A stretch of DNA of 64,000 bases from Tolumonas lignilytica (GCF_000527035.1 NZ_AZUK01000001.1:558001-622000); one strand, 5' to 3'; shown: positions 42,521-51,880, counted from the stretch's first letter. The notes: generated by a model not told the origin, from the letters alone. Translations and numbers: made by a program.

Positions 42521-42811
42521 TCAGACCCCAAGTAAACTGCGGAAGTCATCACTCACCATAGTGGGCATAAACTCTGTAATTTCATAATCAGCCAGTTTGT
42601 GCAAATGAAACGGATCTGCGGCCAAAATAGGTTCCAGTGTTTCCAAACTTTCAGAACGTGCCAAAATAATCCCCCCTGTTCGCGGTACCTTGCGTCCAGA
42701 GGCGATGAAATGACCTGCATCATACTGAGCCTGCAGATAGGCTTTGTGTGCATCCATATATTCTTCAATCTTGGCGATCTCGACTTTATAGGTCAGGGAA
42801 ATAATAAACAT
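42521..42811 (-). CDS. YciI-like protein
   Basis: A 96-residue ferredoxin-like fold protein of the YCII family: MFIISLTYKVEIAKIEEYMDAH-type beginning, the conserved histidine in the YMDAHKAYL helix and a second in ADPFHLHKLADYEITEF. Members have been proposed to be small enzymes, but the function of this one is unknown. It is monocistronic, convergent with the CinA-like gene and divergent from a GNAT gene. Confidence 0.85.
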   Translation of the reverse strand: MFIISLTYKVEIAKIEEYMDAHKAYLQAQYDAGHFIASGRKVPRTGGIILARSESLETLEPILAADPFHLHKLADYEITEFMPTMVSDDFRSLLGV

Positions 42812-42870
42812 AGTGCACCTCCGATCCTGAATACGGGTTATTATTCCTTCTCTGTCAGTATCAATCAGTT

Positions 42871-43389
42871 ATGTCAATGATGCCACCGTTATCCACTCCC
42901 CGGCTCGATTTGCATCCGATTGTGTTGCAAGACATGAGCTGGATCAGTGCCATTATCAGTCACCCCTTATTTGCCAACGCCAGCCTTAGCTGTCAGATGC
43001 CGAGCTCTGAAACACAACTATTGCGCTGGATACTCACACAACAAAAACAACATCACTCTGGTCAGGGCTGTTGTTATGCGCTGCGTGACAGACAAACTGA
43101 AAAACCGATAGGAATGATCACCTTACAACCTCAAAAAAACAATGAGTGTGAACTGAGCTATTGGCTGCACCCGGATCACTGGCGACAAGGGATCATGACA
43201 GAAGCGCTCATTAAAGTGCTCAAGCATTGGCAAATACAGCACCCACAGCAACCGATCAGGGCCCGTGTTCATCCGGCGAATATCGCCTCTATTTCATTAT
43301 TGGTGCGGGTTGGGATGAAGAAGGTTGAAACAGAGATAACAACGGCAATGCAACTGCATTTATATGAGTACATGCTGATGCCACACTAG
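42871..43389 (+). CDS. GNAT-family acetyltransferase, RimJ/RimL-like
   Basis: A 172-residue protein of the RimJ/RimL group: TPRLDLHPIVLQDMSW at the start, the strand-loop GMITLQPQ, ELSYWLHPDHWRQGIMTEALIKVL for acetyl-CoA binding (the glycine pattern is reduced to WRQGIM) and VHPANIASISLLVRVGM. The substrate is unknown. Its 3' end lies within a strong hairpin shared with the convergent fkpA. Confidence 0.82.
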   Translation: MSMMPPLSTPRLDLHPIVLQDMSWISAIISHPLFANASLSCQMPSSETQLLRWILTQQKQHHSGQGCCYALRDRQTEKPIGMITLQPQKNNECELSYWLHPDHWRQGIMTEALIKVLKHWQIQHPQQPIRARVHPANIASISLLVRVGMKKVETEITTAMQLHLYEYMLMPH

Positions 43390-43402
43390 CGGTGGCATCA
43401 GC
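43374..43402. terminator. Convergent hairpin between GNAT gene and fkpA
   Basis: GCTGATGCCAC and GTGGCATCAGC form a perfect 11-base stem with a 7-base loop, covering the last residues of the GNAT gene. On the plus strand a T-rich stretch follows after about 5 bases. Confidence 0.6.
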
Positions 43403-43410
43403 ATCAGTTA

Positions 43411-44196
43411 TTATTTTTTAGCTTCTGCTGGCGCGGCTTCTGCGGCTGGCTTCGCTTTATCTTTCACGATATCCAGTAATTCCACTTCAAAAACCAGAAC
43501 AGAATTTGGCGGAATAGAACCTGCACCTTGTTCACCGTAAGCCAGTGAAGGTGGCAGAGTAAATTTGAATTTAGAACCAACAGGCATTAATTGAACACCT
43601 TCAGTCCAACCTGGAATAACTCGATCCAGAGGGAATTCAGCAGGCTCTTTACGATCATAAGAGCTATCGAATTTGGTGCCGTTAATCAGAGTACCAACAT
43701 AGTGAACACGAACTTCATCTGTTGCTTTTGGTTTTTCACCAGTACCCATTTTCAGGACTTCATATTGCAGACCTGATTTGGTCACAGTCACGCCTGGTTT
43801 TTTAGCGTTTTCTTCCAAATATTTCTTGCCATTTTCTAAGCTGGATTTCGCATCAGCTTCTGCTTTTTTGGTAGCAGCTTCGTTAATTTTCTGGTCATAA
43901 GTTTTCAGTGCTTTTTCAATGTCTGCATCGCTCATTTGCGCTTTTTTAGCCAGACCATCTTTCACACCGTTCATGATCATTTCATTATCCAGCTTGATAC
44001 CCAGATCTTGCTGACGAGAAAGTGTCGAATTGATGTAACGACCCATAGACAGACCAATCGCATAAGCTGATTGCTGTTCAAAAGTTTTCAGCTCAACTTT
44101 ATCGGCGACAGGTGCTTTGGGTTCATCTTTCTGACATGCAGTCAGAGACACTGTCACTGCAACCGCCAACAAAGACATCTTGATCATTTTTTTCAT
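43411..44196 (-). CDS. fkpA: FKBP-type peptidyl-prolyl isomerase FkpA-like
   Basis: Envelope chaperone and prolyl isomerase. The ATG at 44196 is chosen (GGAG 6 bases upstream). The 261-residue precursor has a signal peptide ending SLTAC, a lipobox, so unlike soluble E. coli FkpA it may be a lipoprotein. An N-terminal helical dimerisation domain (to about residue 140) is followed by an FKBP domain with VHYVGTLINGTKFDSSYDR, VIPGWTEGVQLMPVG and FTLPPSLAYGEQG, then an Ala/Lys tail. It is divergent from slyX, as in E. coli. Confidence 0.92.
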   Translation of the reverse strand: MKKMIKMSLLAVAVTVSLTACQKDEPKAPVADKVELKTFEQQSAYAIGLSMGRYINSTLSRQQDLGIKLDNEMIMNGVKDGLAKKAQMSDADIEKALKTYDQKINEAATKKAEADAKSSLENGKKYLEENAKKPGVTVTKSGLQYEVLKMGTGEKPKATDEVRVHYVGTLINGTKFDSSYDRKEPAEFPLDRVIPGWTEGVQLMPVGSKFKFTLPPSLAYGEQGAGSIPPNSVLVFEVELLDIVKDKAKPAAEAAPAEAKK

Positions 44197-44354
44197 TATT
44201 TTCTCCAAGAGAACAAATCCGGCTCTCAGTTCTAATTAACGAGAGGCTATCTAGGCAAGCGCCTTATACTACCGCCAGTTTTAATTGAACAACAGGCAAA
44301 TAAAGGGAATTGTGAGAAAAATGATAAGGCCTATAATGCGTCAGACAACCGAAG

Positions 44355-44591
44355 ATGAGTGAAACAATGTTACAGCAGATAAACGAACTAAATGCCCGTA
44401 TCGAACAACTGGAAAGTCGTCAGGCATTTCAAGATGATACTATCGAACAATTGAATCAGGCGCTGGCTTTGCAGCAGCAGGATCTGGATAAATTACGTCA
44501 TCAAATGGGTTTAATCATTAACCGCATGAAAGAAATGGTGGTGAGCCAGATTGCAAGTCAGAGCGAAGAAACCCCGCCCCCTCATTACTAA
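44355..44591 (+). CDS. slyX: SlyX family protein
   Basis: A 78-residue coiled-coil protein of unknown function, with heptads through residues 5-60 (INELNARIEQLESRQAFQDD) and the conserved tail ASQSEETPPPHY, nearly identical to that of E. coli SlyX. It is divergent from fkpA and followed by a bidirectional terminator. Confidence 0.94.
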   Translation: MSETMLQQINELNARIEQLESRQAFQDDTIEQLNQALALQQQDLDKLRHQMGLIINRMKEMVVSQIASQSEETPPPHY

Positions 44592-44601
44592 TGCTCCATA
44601 A

Positions 44602-44631
44602 AAAAACCGCCCTCAGTTCAGGCGGTTTTTT
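44602..44631. terminator. Bidirectional terminator between slyX and glnS
   Basis: AAAAACCGCC pairs with GGCGGTTTTT around a 9-base loop, giving a T tract on both strands. It can serve slyX (plus) and glnS (minus, ending at 44651). Confidence 0.88.
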
Positions 44632-44650
44632 ATTGGTGACCGGGTGTGGT

Positions 44651-46315
44651 TTAACCCACCCAGGTATCACGTAAGGCAACAGTCAGATTGAACACCAGCT
44701 TGTCTGATGAAGACAATTTGCTGTCAGCACAGAAATAACCTTCTCGTTCAAACTGATAGGCAAATTCCGGTTGTGCATTTTGCAACGATGGTTCCAGCTT
44801 CGCATGTTCCACAATACGCAGTGATTGCGGATTGATAGTGCTGAGGAAGTCTTCAGCGGCACCCGGATTGGCAACCGCAAAGAGACGGTCATACATCCGA
44901 ACTTCCGCATCCAGTGCATGTGCTGCTGAAACCCAGTGAATCACGCCTTTGACCTTGCGACCATCCGCGGGGTCTTTACCGAGCGTATCGCAGTCAACAG
45001 AACAATACAGCGTGATAATGTTGCCTTCGGCATCTTTTTCCACACGCTCCGCCTTGATGATATAGGCATGGCGCAGACGCACCTCTTTGCCCATCACCAG
45101 ACGTTTATATTGCTTGTTGGCCTCTTCACGAAAATCAGCACGATCGATGAAAATTTCACGGCTGAACGGTACCAGACGTGAACCCATTTCTGGTTTGTTC
45201 GGATGATTGATAATGGAAATTTCTTCGAAATGACCTTCCGGCATATTTTCCAGCACCACACGCAGCGGATCTAATACCGCCATAGCACGTGGGGCACGTT
45301 CATTCAGATCTTCACGAATACAAGATTCCAGCGCACTCATCTCCACCGTGTTGTCTTGCTTGGTCACACCGATACGATGGCAGAATTCGCGAATGGCTTC
45401 TGGCGTATAACCGCGGCGACGCAAACCAGAAACGGTCGGCATACGAGGGTCATCCCATCCCTCAACGATGCCTTCTGTCACCAGCAAATTCAGCTTACGC
45501 TTGGACATGATGGCATATTCAAGATTCAGACGGCTAAATTCGTATTGACGCGGGTGGCAAGGGATCGTGATGTTATCCAGTACCCAGTCATACAAGCGGC
45601 GGTTATCCTGGAATTCCAGCGTACAGATAGAATGCGTAATACCTTCTAATGCGTCAGAGATGCAATGGGTAAAGTCATACATCGGATAGATGCACCACTT
45701 GTTACCAGTCTGATGATGTTCTGCAAACTTGATACGATAAATAACCGGATCTCGCATCACCATGAAAGAAGAAGCCATGTCGATTTTTGCACGCAGACAG
45801 GCTTCACCTTCTTTGAAGCCACCGTTTTTCATTTTTTCAAACAGTGTCAGGTTCTCTTCCACTGAACGATCACGGAATGGGCTGTTTTTGCCTGGCTGGG
45901 TTAATGTGCCACGGTATTCACGGATCTGCTCCGGGCTCAGTTCATCCACATAAGCCAGACCTTTATTGATCAATTCAACGGCGTATGCGTGCAATTGGTC
46001 AAAATAATCCGAGGAGTAACGAACTTCACCATTCCATTGAAAACCTAACCATTGCACATCGCGTTGGATAGATTCGACATATTCCACTTCTTCCTTTGCC
46101 GGGTTGGTGTCGTCAAAACGCAGGTTACAGGTTCCCTGATAGTCGTTTGCAATACCAAAGTTCAGGCAGATAGATTTTGCGTGACCAATATGTAAATAAC
46201 CATTGGGTTCAGGCGGAAAACGAGTGGCAATAGACGTATGTTTACCACTGGCCAGATCTTCATCAATGATCTGACGGATAAAATTGGTTGGTCGATGCTC
46301 CATTTGAGTCATCAT
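44651..46315 (-). CDS. glnS: Glutaminyl-tRNA synthetase
   Basis: Class I synthetase charging tRNA-Gln. The 554 residues match E. coli GlnS, with [21 protein letters not shown] (HIGH motif), [16 protein letters not shown] and the KMSKS equivalent IMSKRKLN. It lies downstream of nagE in the same direction, as in E. coli, but a terminator intervenes. The first codons hold two ATGs (46315 and 46312). Confidence 0.97.
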   Translation of the reverse strand: MMTQMEHRPTNFIRQIIDEDLASGKHTSIATRFPPEPNGYLHIGHAKSICLNFGIANDYQGTCNLRFDDTNPAKEEVEYVESIQRDVQWLGFQWNGEVRYSSDYFDQLHAYAVELINKGLAYVDELSPEQIREYRGTLTQPGKNSPFRDRSVEENLTLFEKMKNGGFKEGEACLRAKIDMASSFMVMRDPVIYRIKFAEHHQTGNKWCIYPMYDFTHCISDALEGITHSICTLEFQDNRRLYDWVLDNITIPCHPRQYEFSRLNLEYAIMSKRKLNLLVTEGIVEGWDDPRMPTVSGLRRRGYTPEAIREFCHRIGVTKQDNTVEMSALESCIREDLNERAPRAMAVLDPLRVVLENMPEGHFEEISIINHPNKPEMGSRLVPFSREIFIDRADFREEANKQYKRLVMGKEVRLRHAYIIKAERVEKDAEGNIITLYCSVDCDTLGKDPADGRKVKGVIHWVSAAHALDAEVRMYDRLFAVANPGAAEDFLSTINPQSLRIVEHAKLEPSLQNAQPEFAYQFEREGYFCADSKLSSSDKLVFNLTVALRDTWVG

Positions 46316-46471
46316 TCACCTCGGATAGTGATTATCTTTTGTATGCGTTAACCGAGTATCATCCATATTTATGACACTACGCTCAATAGGTATTTGCCAA
46401 ATCAGCACCTTAAGCTCAAAAAGCTGATTCACATCGTTTAAGTATTATGCAAAAACTCAAATTTCAGCCAT

Positions 46472-46502
46472 AAAAAAACCACTGCCGGTATCTTGGCAGT
46501 GG
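46472..46502 (-). terminator. Intrinsic terminator after nagE
   Basis: CCACTGCC/GGCAGTGG stem (46479-46486 with 46495-46502, 8-base loop) followed on the minus strand by seven T residues. The remaining 156 bases to glnS hold its promoter region, with no clear motif. Confidence 0.9.
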
Positions 46503-46522
46503 TTGGATAATGCGTGTTTAAC

Positions 46523-48025
46523 TTAGCCGGCAATGGCCGCTTTCATCGCGCCGGCAACAATTTCGGCTTGCGGACCAAGCACTACCTGCAGGTTAGTAGC
46601 ATTTAATTTCACGACGCCACTGGCACCCAAAGCTTTTAATGCCTTGTCATCAACCTGTTTCATATCCCGTACTGACAAGCGTAGACGTGTGATACAAGCA
46701 TCAATTTGGGTCAGATTTTCTTCACCACCCAGAGCCACCAGATAGTTGTTGGCTAACGCCTGCATATCTTTAGAGGCACCTCTAACGATTTGAACATCAT
46801 CATTATCGGTTTCACGACCAGGGGTTTTCAGGTCGAACCATTTAATAGCGGTATAAAACACGGTGAAGTAAATACCACCAAACACTAAACCAATCACCAG
46901 TAATAAAGCCGGTTTAGTTGCCAGCCCCCAGTTGATCACAAAGTCAAACAAACCCGCCGAGAAACCAAAACCATCGAGTACGCCCAGATAGTTAGTCACC
47001 ACCAGTGATAAGCCGGTCAATACAGCGTGTGCTGCATACAGTACCGGAGCCAGGAACATGAACATGAATTCCAGCGGTTCAGTTACCCCGGTCAGGAACG
47101 CGGTTAATGCCACAGATAATAGCAAACCACCAACCTGAGCACGGCGATTTTTCGGCGCAGCCAGATACATAGCCAGCGCAGCAGCAGGCAAACCGAACAT
47201 CATGATTGGGAAGAAACCAGTCATGAATACACCCGCTGTATGATCCCCCGCAAAGAAGCGATTCAGGTCACCACGAGCAGCCTGCGCGGCAATTTCTTTG
47301 ATAACACCGCCATCGACACCAGGAACAACACCGCCAACCGACAAGGTTTTGACAACATCGGGTGCCAGACAAATATTGTGTAATGCACCAGCAACGTCAT
47401 ACGTGACCTTGGTGCATTCACCCAGACCAAACCAGAAGATCGAATTCACGACATGATGCAACCCGACCGGAATCAGGGCTCGGTTCAGTAAACCGTAGGT
47501 AAACTCACCCAATGCGCCTGAATTTGCAACAGCATGACCAAAAGCATCGATACCATGCTGAATGACCGGCCAGACCACGCCACTCACCCCTGCCAGAATC
47601 AGACAGATCAATCCAGTCATGATAGGAACCAGTCGTTTACCACCAAAGAATGCCAGATATGCAGGTAAGTTGGTTGCATGGAAACGGTTATAGACATGCC
47701 CGGCTACAATCCCCGCCACGATGCCACCGAAAAACGACATGTTAATGTCTGCGTTGATTGTCTTGGCTGCTTCAGTCAGCACCAGATAACCCGCAGCCCC
47801 GGCTAAACCCGCCGCGCCCGCATCATCTTTTGATAAACCGATTGCGATACCGATACCAAATAATAACGGTAATTGACCAAAAATTGCGCCCCCAGCCTGA
47901 GCCATAAAAGAGATATTCAGCATATCCGCCTGACCGAGACGCAGCAGAATTGCTGCAACCGGCAGAATGGCTATCGGCAGCATAATTGCTTTACCGAGTT
48001 TTTGCGTATAACCCAAAATGTTCAT
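46523..48025 (-). CDS. nagE: PTS N-acetylglucosamine transporter subunit IICB
   Basis: Imports and phosphorylates N-acetylglucosamine. The ATG at 48025 is chosen: GAGAGG stands 5 bases upstream. The 500 residues are an EIIC membrane domain (about residues 1-385) and an EIIB domain with the phosphocysteine in QIDACITRLRLSV. Unlike the 648-residue E. coli NagE there is no EIIA domain, so a separate EIIA (for example Crr) must supply phosphate. Divergent from nagB. Confidence 0.93.
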   Translation of the reverse strand: MNILGYTQKLGKAIMLPIAILPVAAILLRLGQADMLNISFMAQAGGAIFGQLPLLFGIGIAIGLSKDDAGAAGLAGAAGYLVLTEAAKTINADINMSFFGGIVAGIVAGHVYNRFHATNLPAYLAFFGGKRLVPIMTGLICLILAGVSGVVWPVIQHGIDAFGHAVANSGALGEFTYGLLNRALIPVGLHHVVNSIFWFGLGECTKVTYDVAGALHNICLAPDVVKTLSVGGVVPGVDGGVIKEIAAQAARGDLNRFFAGDHTAGVFMTGFFPIMMFGLPAAALAMYLAAPKNRRAQVGGLLLSVALTAFLTGVTEPLEFMFMFLAPVLYAAHAVLTGLSLVVTNYLGVLDGFGFSAGLFDFVINWGLATKPALLLVIGLVFGGIYFTVFYTAIKWFDLKTPGRETDNDDVQIVRGASKDMQALANNYLVALGGEENLTQIDACITRLRLSVRDMKQVDDKALKALGASGVVKLNATNLQVVLGPQAEIVAGAMKAAIAG

Positions 48026-48067
48026 GTATTCCTCTCCATAAGTGCATTTGTGCAGCCCCACAATCAT

Positions 48068-48090
48068 CTTAGTTCATCCTATAAACTAAG
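48068..48090. promoter_or_regulatory. Palindrome 1 in the nagE-nagB interval
   Basis: CTTAGTT-N9-AACTAAG is a perfect inverted repeat with 7-base arms, 43 bases upstream of nagE. Confidence 0.45.
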
Positions 48091-48093
48091 TTC

Positions 48094-48109
48094 TGTGATT
48101 TATGCCACA
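48094..48109 (+). promoter_or_regulatory. CRP site between nagE and nagB
   Basis: TGTGA-N6-CCACA matches the CRP consensus in 9 of 10 arm positions. Catabolite activation of nagE and nagBAC is known in E. coli. Confidence 0.7.
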
Positions 48110-48117
48110 CAAAGCTC

Positions 48118-48136
48118 ATATTTGCAAAAAAAATAT
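48118..48136. promoter_or_regulatory. Palindrome 2, candidate NagC operator
   Basis: ATATTT-N7-AAATAT, an AT-rich palindrome of the type bound by NagC/Mlc ROK repressors, central between nagE and nagB. Confidence 0.5.
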
Positions 48137-48163
48137 ACAACTCAATTGCAATAAACCGGATGT

Positions 48164-48183
48164 TTATTCACAATTAAAAATAA
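48164..48183. promoter_or_regulatory. Palindrome 3, candidate NagC operator
   Basis: TTATT-N10-AATAA, 30 bases before the nagB start. Its centre is about 46 bases from that of palindrome 2, a spacing that would allow looping by a NagC dimer pair. Confidence 0.5.
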
Positions 48184-48212
48184 GTAATGAGACGTCAATG
48201 GAGAAACACACA

Positions 48213-49013
48213 ATGCGTATGCTGCCGTTAAAAGATAAAACCCAAGTTGGATTATGGTCTGCCCGTTATATTGTTGAACGCATCAAGCAATTTGCGCCAA
48301 CAAGTGATCGTCCTTTCGTGTTAGGTTTGCCAACCGGTGGAACACCGCTTGAAACTTACAAGCAGTTAATCAAGCTATACCAGCAAGGTGAAGTTAGCTT
48401 TGCCAATGTGATCACGTTCAATATGGATGAATATGTTGGCTTGCATGCCGAACATCCGCAAAGCTATCACCGTTTCATGTTTGATAACTTCTTTAATCAT
48501 GTCGATATACCGAAAGAAAACATCAACATTCTGGATGGTACCGCCACCGATCTGCTGGCAGAATGTGCGGCCTATGAAGCCAAGATCAAGGCAACAGGCG
48601 GTATCAAACTGTTTTTCGGGGGGGTTGGCAGTGATGGACATATCGCTTTTAATGAGCCCGCCTCATCATTAAGCTCTCGCACCCGGATCAAGACGCTGAC
48701 GCAAGAAACATTGATGGATAATGCCCGCTTCTTTGAAGATGACATAAATCAAGTGCCTAAGATGGCGCTGACCGTTGGTGTCGGTACATTGCTGGATGCG
48801 GAAGAAGTGCTGATCCTCGCGACTGGCCACAATAAGGCATTAGCTGTGCAAGCCGGCGTTGAAGGGAGTGTGAATCATTTATGGACCATCTCAGCCCTGC
48901 AGTTGCATCCCCGCAGTATTATTGTCTGCGATGAACCCGCAACCATGGAGCTGAAAGTCAAAACACTGCGTTACTTCCAGCAGTTAGAAGCACCTGAATT
49001 ATCAAAGTTTTAA
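48213..49013 (+). CDS. nagB: Glucosamine-6-phosphate deaminase
   Basis: Converts glucosamine-6-phosphate to fructose-6-phosphate and ammonia. The ATG at 48213 gives [15 protein letters not shown] and 266 residues, exactly the E. coli NagB length; the longer open frame upstream covers the operator region. Motifs are [22 protein letters not shown] and [17 protein letters not shown]. It is 10 bases from nagA and forms nagBAC. Confidence 0.97.
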   Translation: MRMLPLKDKTQVGLWSARYIVERIKQFAPTSDRPFVLGLPTGGTPLETYKQLIKLYQQGEVSFANVITFNMDEYVGLHAEHPQSYHRFMFDNFFNHVDIPKENINILDGTATDLLAECAAYEAKIKATGGIKLFFGGVGSDGHIAFNEPASSLSSRTRIKTLTQETLMDNARFFEDDINQVPKMALTVGVGTLLDAEEVLILATGHNKALAVQAGVEGSVNHLWTISALQLHPRSIIVCDEPATMELKVKTLRYFQQLEAPELSKF

Positions 49014-49023
49014 GGAGATAAGC

Positions 49024-50175
49024 ATGTACGCGCTTTGTAACAGTGTACTCCTGACTGGTTATCAACGGCTCACGGATACGGCCGTTGTCGTGGCCGAAGG
49101 AAAAGTGGTCGCGCTGTTACCACAGACAGAACTTCCGGCTGAGCTGCCACGACAGGATATGCAAGGGCATATCCTCTGCCCTGGTTTCATTGATTTGCAA
49201 CTGAACGGTTGTGGTGGTGTGATGTTTAATGACACCCCGGACGTCGCCACGTTGACACACATGCAGCGCACCAATCTGCGCTCAGGCACAACCAGTTTTC
49301 TGCCTACCTTGATCAGCGACAGTGATCAAACCATTGAACAGGCATTAACCGCGACGCAAGCGTTTATGCAACAACACCAATACCAAGTATTGGGTATGCA
49401 TCTGGAAGGGCCATATACCAACCCCAAACGCCGTGGTATTCATCCCAAAGAGCAGTTGCGTCAGCCTTCTGAGGCGATGATCCATTATTTATGTTCTCAA
49501 TCGCCTTGGCTGAAAAAAATCACCCTAGCTCCAGAACTCAATCAGGCCGAGCATATACGCCAATTGGCTGATGCGGGTATCACCGTCAGTATCGGTCACT
49601 CGGCTGCCACCTATGAGCAGGCAATGGCAGGATTTGATGCCGGCATTCGCTTTGCTACGCATCTCTACAATGCCATGACCGCCACAGAAAATGGCCGGAT
49701 ACCAGGCATCGTCGGGGCCATTTATGATCGGCAAGACGTCTATACCGGTCTTGTGGCTGATGGTTTTCATGTGCACTGGGCCAATGTCCGTCTGGCTAAA
49801 AAAGTCATGGGCGAACGGCTCTGTCTGGTCACCGATGCCACTGCGGCCGCAATGCCTCCTGCCGGTTTTGACAAATTTGATTTCTGCGGTGCCGAGATTT
49901 TTCTTCGCAATGGGCGTTGTGAAGATGCCAACGGAACTCTGGGCGGATCAGCGCTGACCATGATCGAAGGCATTCAGCTATTGGTTGAACATGCCGGAAT
50001 ATCGTTAGATGAAGCGGTCAGAATGGCAACGCTCTACCCTGCCCGCGCAATCGGAGTGGATGATAAATTAGGGGCAATACAACCAGGATTGATTGCAAAT
50101 CTGGCCCGATTTGATAAAAACTATCAAATTGTTGATACCATGGTTGGTGGTCACTGGACAAAGGATGTCATATGA
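49024..50175 (+). CDS. nagA: N-acetylglucosamine-6-phosphate deacetylase
   Basis: Deacetylates GlcNAc-6-phosphate, supplying NagB. The 383 residues show amidohydrolase metal and substrate motifs: HLEGPYTNPKRRGIH, SIGHSAATYEQA, ATHLYNAMT and the catalytic aspartate in LVTDATAAAMPP. AAGGAGA precedes the ATG, and its last codons overlap the nagC start by 4 bases. Confidence 0.97.
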   Translation: MYALCNSVLLTGYQRLTDTAVVVAEGKVVALLPQTELPAELPRQDMQGHILCPGFIDLQLNGCGGVMFNDTPDVATLTHMQRTNLRSGTTSFLPTLISDSDQTIEQALTATQAFMQQHQYQVLGMHLEGPYTNPKRRGIHPKEQLRQPSEAMIHYLCSQSPWLKKITLAPELNQAEHIRQLADAGITVSIGHSAATYEQAMAGFDAGIRFATHLYNAMTATENGRIPGIVGAIYDRQDVYTGLVADGFHVHWANVRLAKKVMGERLCLVTDATAAAMPPAGFDKFDFCGAEIFLRNGRCEDANGTLGGSALTMIEGIQLLVEHAGISLDEAVRMATLYPARAIGVDDKLGAIQPGLIANLARFDKNYQIVDTMVGGHWTKDVI

Positions 50176-51401
50176 GCACACGCGGAGAACGGGTTGCGAA
50201 TCATGAACTGCTGAAGCAGGTAAATGCAGCATTAGTGTATCGGTTGATCGATACCCAAGGCCCGATCTCCCGTGTCGATATCGCCCAAATCAGCGCACTG
50301 GCACCCGCCAGTGTGACAAATATTACCCGTCAGTTACTGGAAAACGGCCTGATCAAAGAGGTGGCACAACAAGCCTCTACCGGCGGGCGTCCGGCGATCT
50401 CGCTGACGACCGAACAAAGTTCCTTTTTATTCATCTCGTGTCGGCTGGGTCGGGAAGAATTGCAATGCAGCGTGATGGATCTTTCCGGCACCATGCATCA
50501 GCATATTGTCAGCCCGCTGATCCAACATGATGCTGAAGGTATTATCGCTTCACTCACACAAGCTATTCAGCAAAAGTTGAAATCGGTTAAGCCCGGACAA
50601 CGATTTATTGCGGTTGCCATTACAATGGCTGGACTGGTCGATCCCCAAACTGGCACTGTGTTGTATTCGCCTAATCATCAGATCGAAAATCTGGAGCTGG
50701 CGCGGCACTTACAGTCTGTCACTGATTTACCCATCTACATTGGCAACGATACTCGGGCGTTAGCATTGGCTGAGTATTATCTGGGTAATGCGCAGGGCTG
50801 TCAGGATTTCATTCTGGTGAGTATTCATCATGGTGCCGGGGCTGGCATCATCAGTAATGGTCAACTTCTGCTTGGTAAAAACCGTAACGTCGGGGAAATC
50901 GGCCACATTCAAATTGATCCGTTTGGCGATCAATGTCATTGCGGAAACTTTGGCTGCCTGGAAACTCTGGTCTCCAACAAGTCTATTGTTGCTCAAACCA
51001 AAGCCCTGTTAACCCGCGGACATCCAAGCGGACTGACCAGCGACAATTTATCGATTGATATTATCTGCAAAGCCGCGCAGGAAGGTGATCCGGTCGCTGT
51101 ACAAATCATACGTCAAACCGGTAATCATCTGGGACGCGTGCTGGCAATGCTGGTCAATCTGTTTAACCCTGAAAAAATTCTGTTGGCAGGTGAAGTTGTT
51201 CAAAGTGCCAGTGTGCTATTTCCTGCTTTGCAACAACAAATTCAGCGTCAGTCATTACCAAATTTTAATCATGAGCTACGCTTGGAAAAAGCCCGTTTTC
51301 AAGGGCAAGGTACCATGGGGGGATACGCTTTAGTCAAACGGGCACTGCATGAAAGCGATCTATTACAGCGCATTATGTTACCGGCATCCGATAATTCTTA
51401 A
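50172..51401 (+). CDS. nagC: ROK-family repressor NagC
   Basis: Repressor of GlcNAc genes, relieved by GlcNAc-6-phosphate. The 409 residues have an N-terminal winged helix (ISRVDIAQISALAPASVTNI), the ROK sugar-binding block GNDTRALALAEYYLGNAQG and a zinc motif HCGNFGCLE. It overlaps nagA by 4 bases and should bind the palindromes in front of nagB. Distinction from Mlc rests on the nagBA context. Confidence 0.92.
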   Translation: MSTRGERVANHELLKQVNAALVYRLIDTQGPISRVDIAQISALAPASVTNITRQLLENGLIKEVAQQASTGGRPAISLTTEQSSFLFISCRLGREELQCSVMDLSGTMHQHIVSPLIQHDAEGIIASLTQAIQQKLKSVKPGQRFIAVAITMAGLVDPQTGTVLYSPNHQIENLELARHLQSVTDLPIYIGNDTRALALAEYYLGNAQGCQDFILVSIHHGAGAGIISNGQLLLGKNRNVGEIGHIQIDPFGDQCHCGNFGCLETLVSNKSIVAQTKALLTRGHPSGLTSDNLSIDIICKAAQEGDPVAVQIIRQTGNHLGRVLAMLVNLFNPEKILLAGEVVQSASVLFPALQQQIQRQSLPNFNHELRLEKARFQGQGTMGGYALVKRALHESDLLQRIMLPASDNS

Positions 51402-51490
51402 CTATCAATTAGTACAAGAAAAATACACTTCTGTAGTACTAAATCGATTGATAAAAAAAATTTATCTTTAAGAAAAAAAACTCGATTTTT

Positions 51491-51516
51491 AAGTATGCGC
51501 GATGCTGAACATACTT
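51491..51516. repeat. Inverted repeat upstream of maoP
   Basis: AAGTATG-N12-CATACTT, perfect 7-base arms, 35 bases before the maoP ATG. A second, looser inverted repeat (ATTAGTAC ... GTACTAAAT, about 51407-51444) follows the nagC stop. Function unknown. Confidence 0.5.
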
Positions 51517-51550
51517 CCCCGCAATGGAATAACAGAGGTACTCATACGCC

Positions 51551-51880
51551 ATGAGCTTTGAATCAGAAAAACGTTTTAATGATCTGCAGCACTTTCCTCG
51601 CGGTATCCGCCGCAGCGGTAACTTTACCGTGGGTGAAAGCGATCTGCTGGAACGCCATGGACATGCCATGATGGAACTGTACCAAGGCAAAAGAGAGCCA
51701 AAAGATGATGTGGAAGTCGCTTTTGTGGAACGCGTAAAAGCAGGTGATGCTGCCGGTAACCCGTTTGCTAAAGTATGGCTGAAATATATCAAAGTGATCG
51801 GCCCTCGCCGTGTACACCGTCTGTGCACTTCAACCGGAGACGAAGGCAGCTTCGAGTCGGTAGAAGAGCCACTGGAGTAA
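51551..51880 (+). CDS. maoP: Macrodomain Ori protein MaoP (DUF413)
   Basis: In E. coli MaoP (YifE) organises the origin macrodomain with the cis site maoS. This 109-residue protein aligns through most of its length: RFNDLQHFPRGIRRSGNFT, ESDLLERHGHAMMELYQGKREP and VWLKYIKVIGPRRVHRL. Its stop codon shares its last base with the hdfR start. In E. coli the same two genes are neighbours but divergent; here they are in tandem. Confidence 0.92.
   Translation: MSFESEKRFNDLQHFPRGIRRSGNFTVGESDLLERHGHAMMELYQGKREPKDDVEVAFVERVKAGDAAGNPFAKVWLKYIKVIGPRRVHRLCTSTGDEGSFESVEEPLE

Noticed and set aside
48102-48212. N-terminal extension of NagB
   Set aside because: The frame is open but covers the CRP and NagC-type sites; the ATG at 48213 has a ribosome site and restores the 266-residue length.
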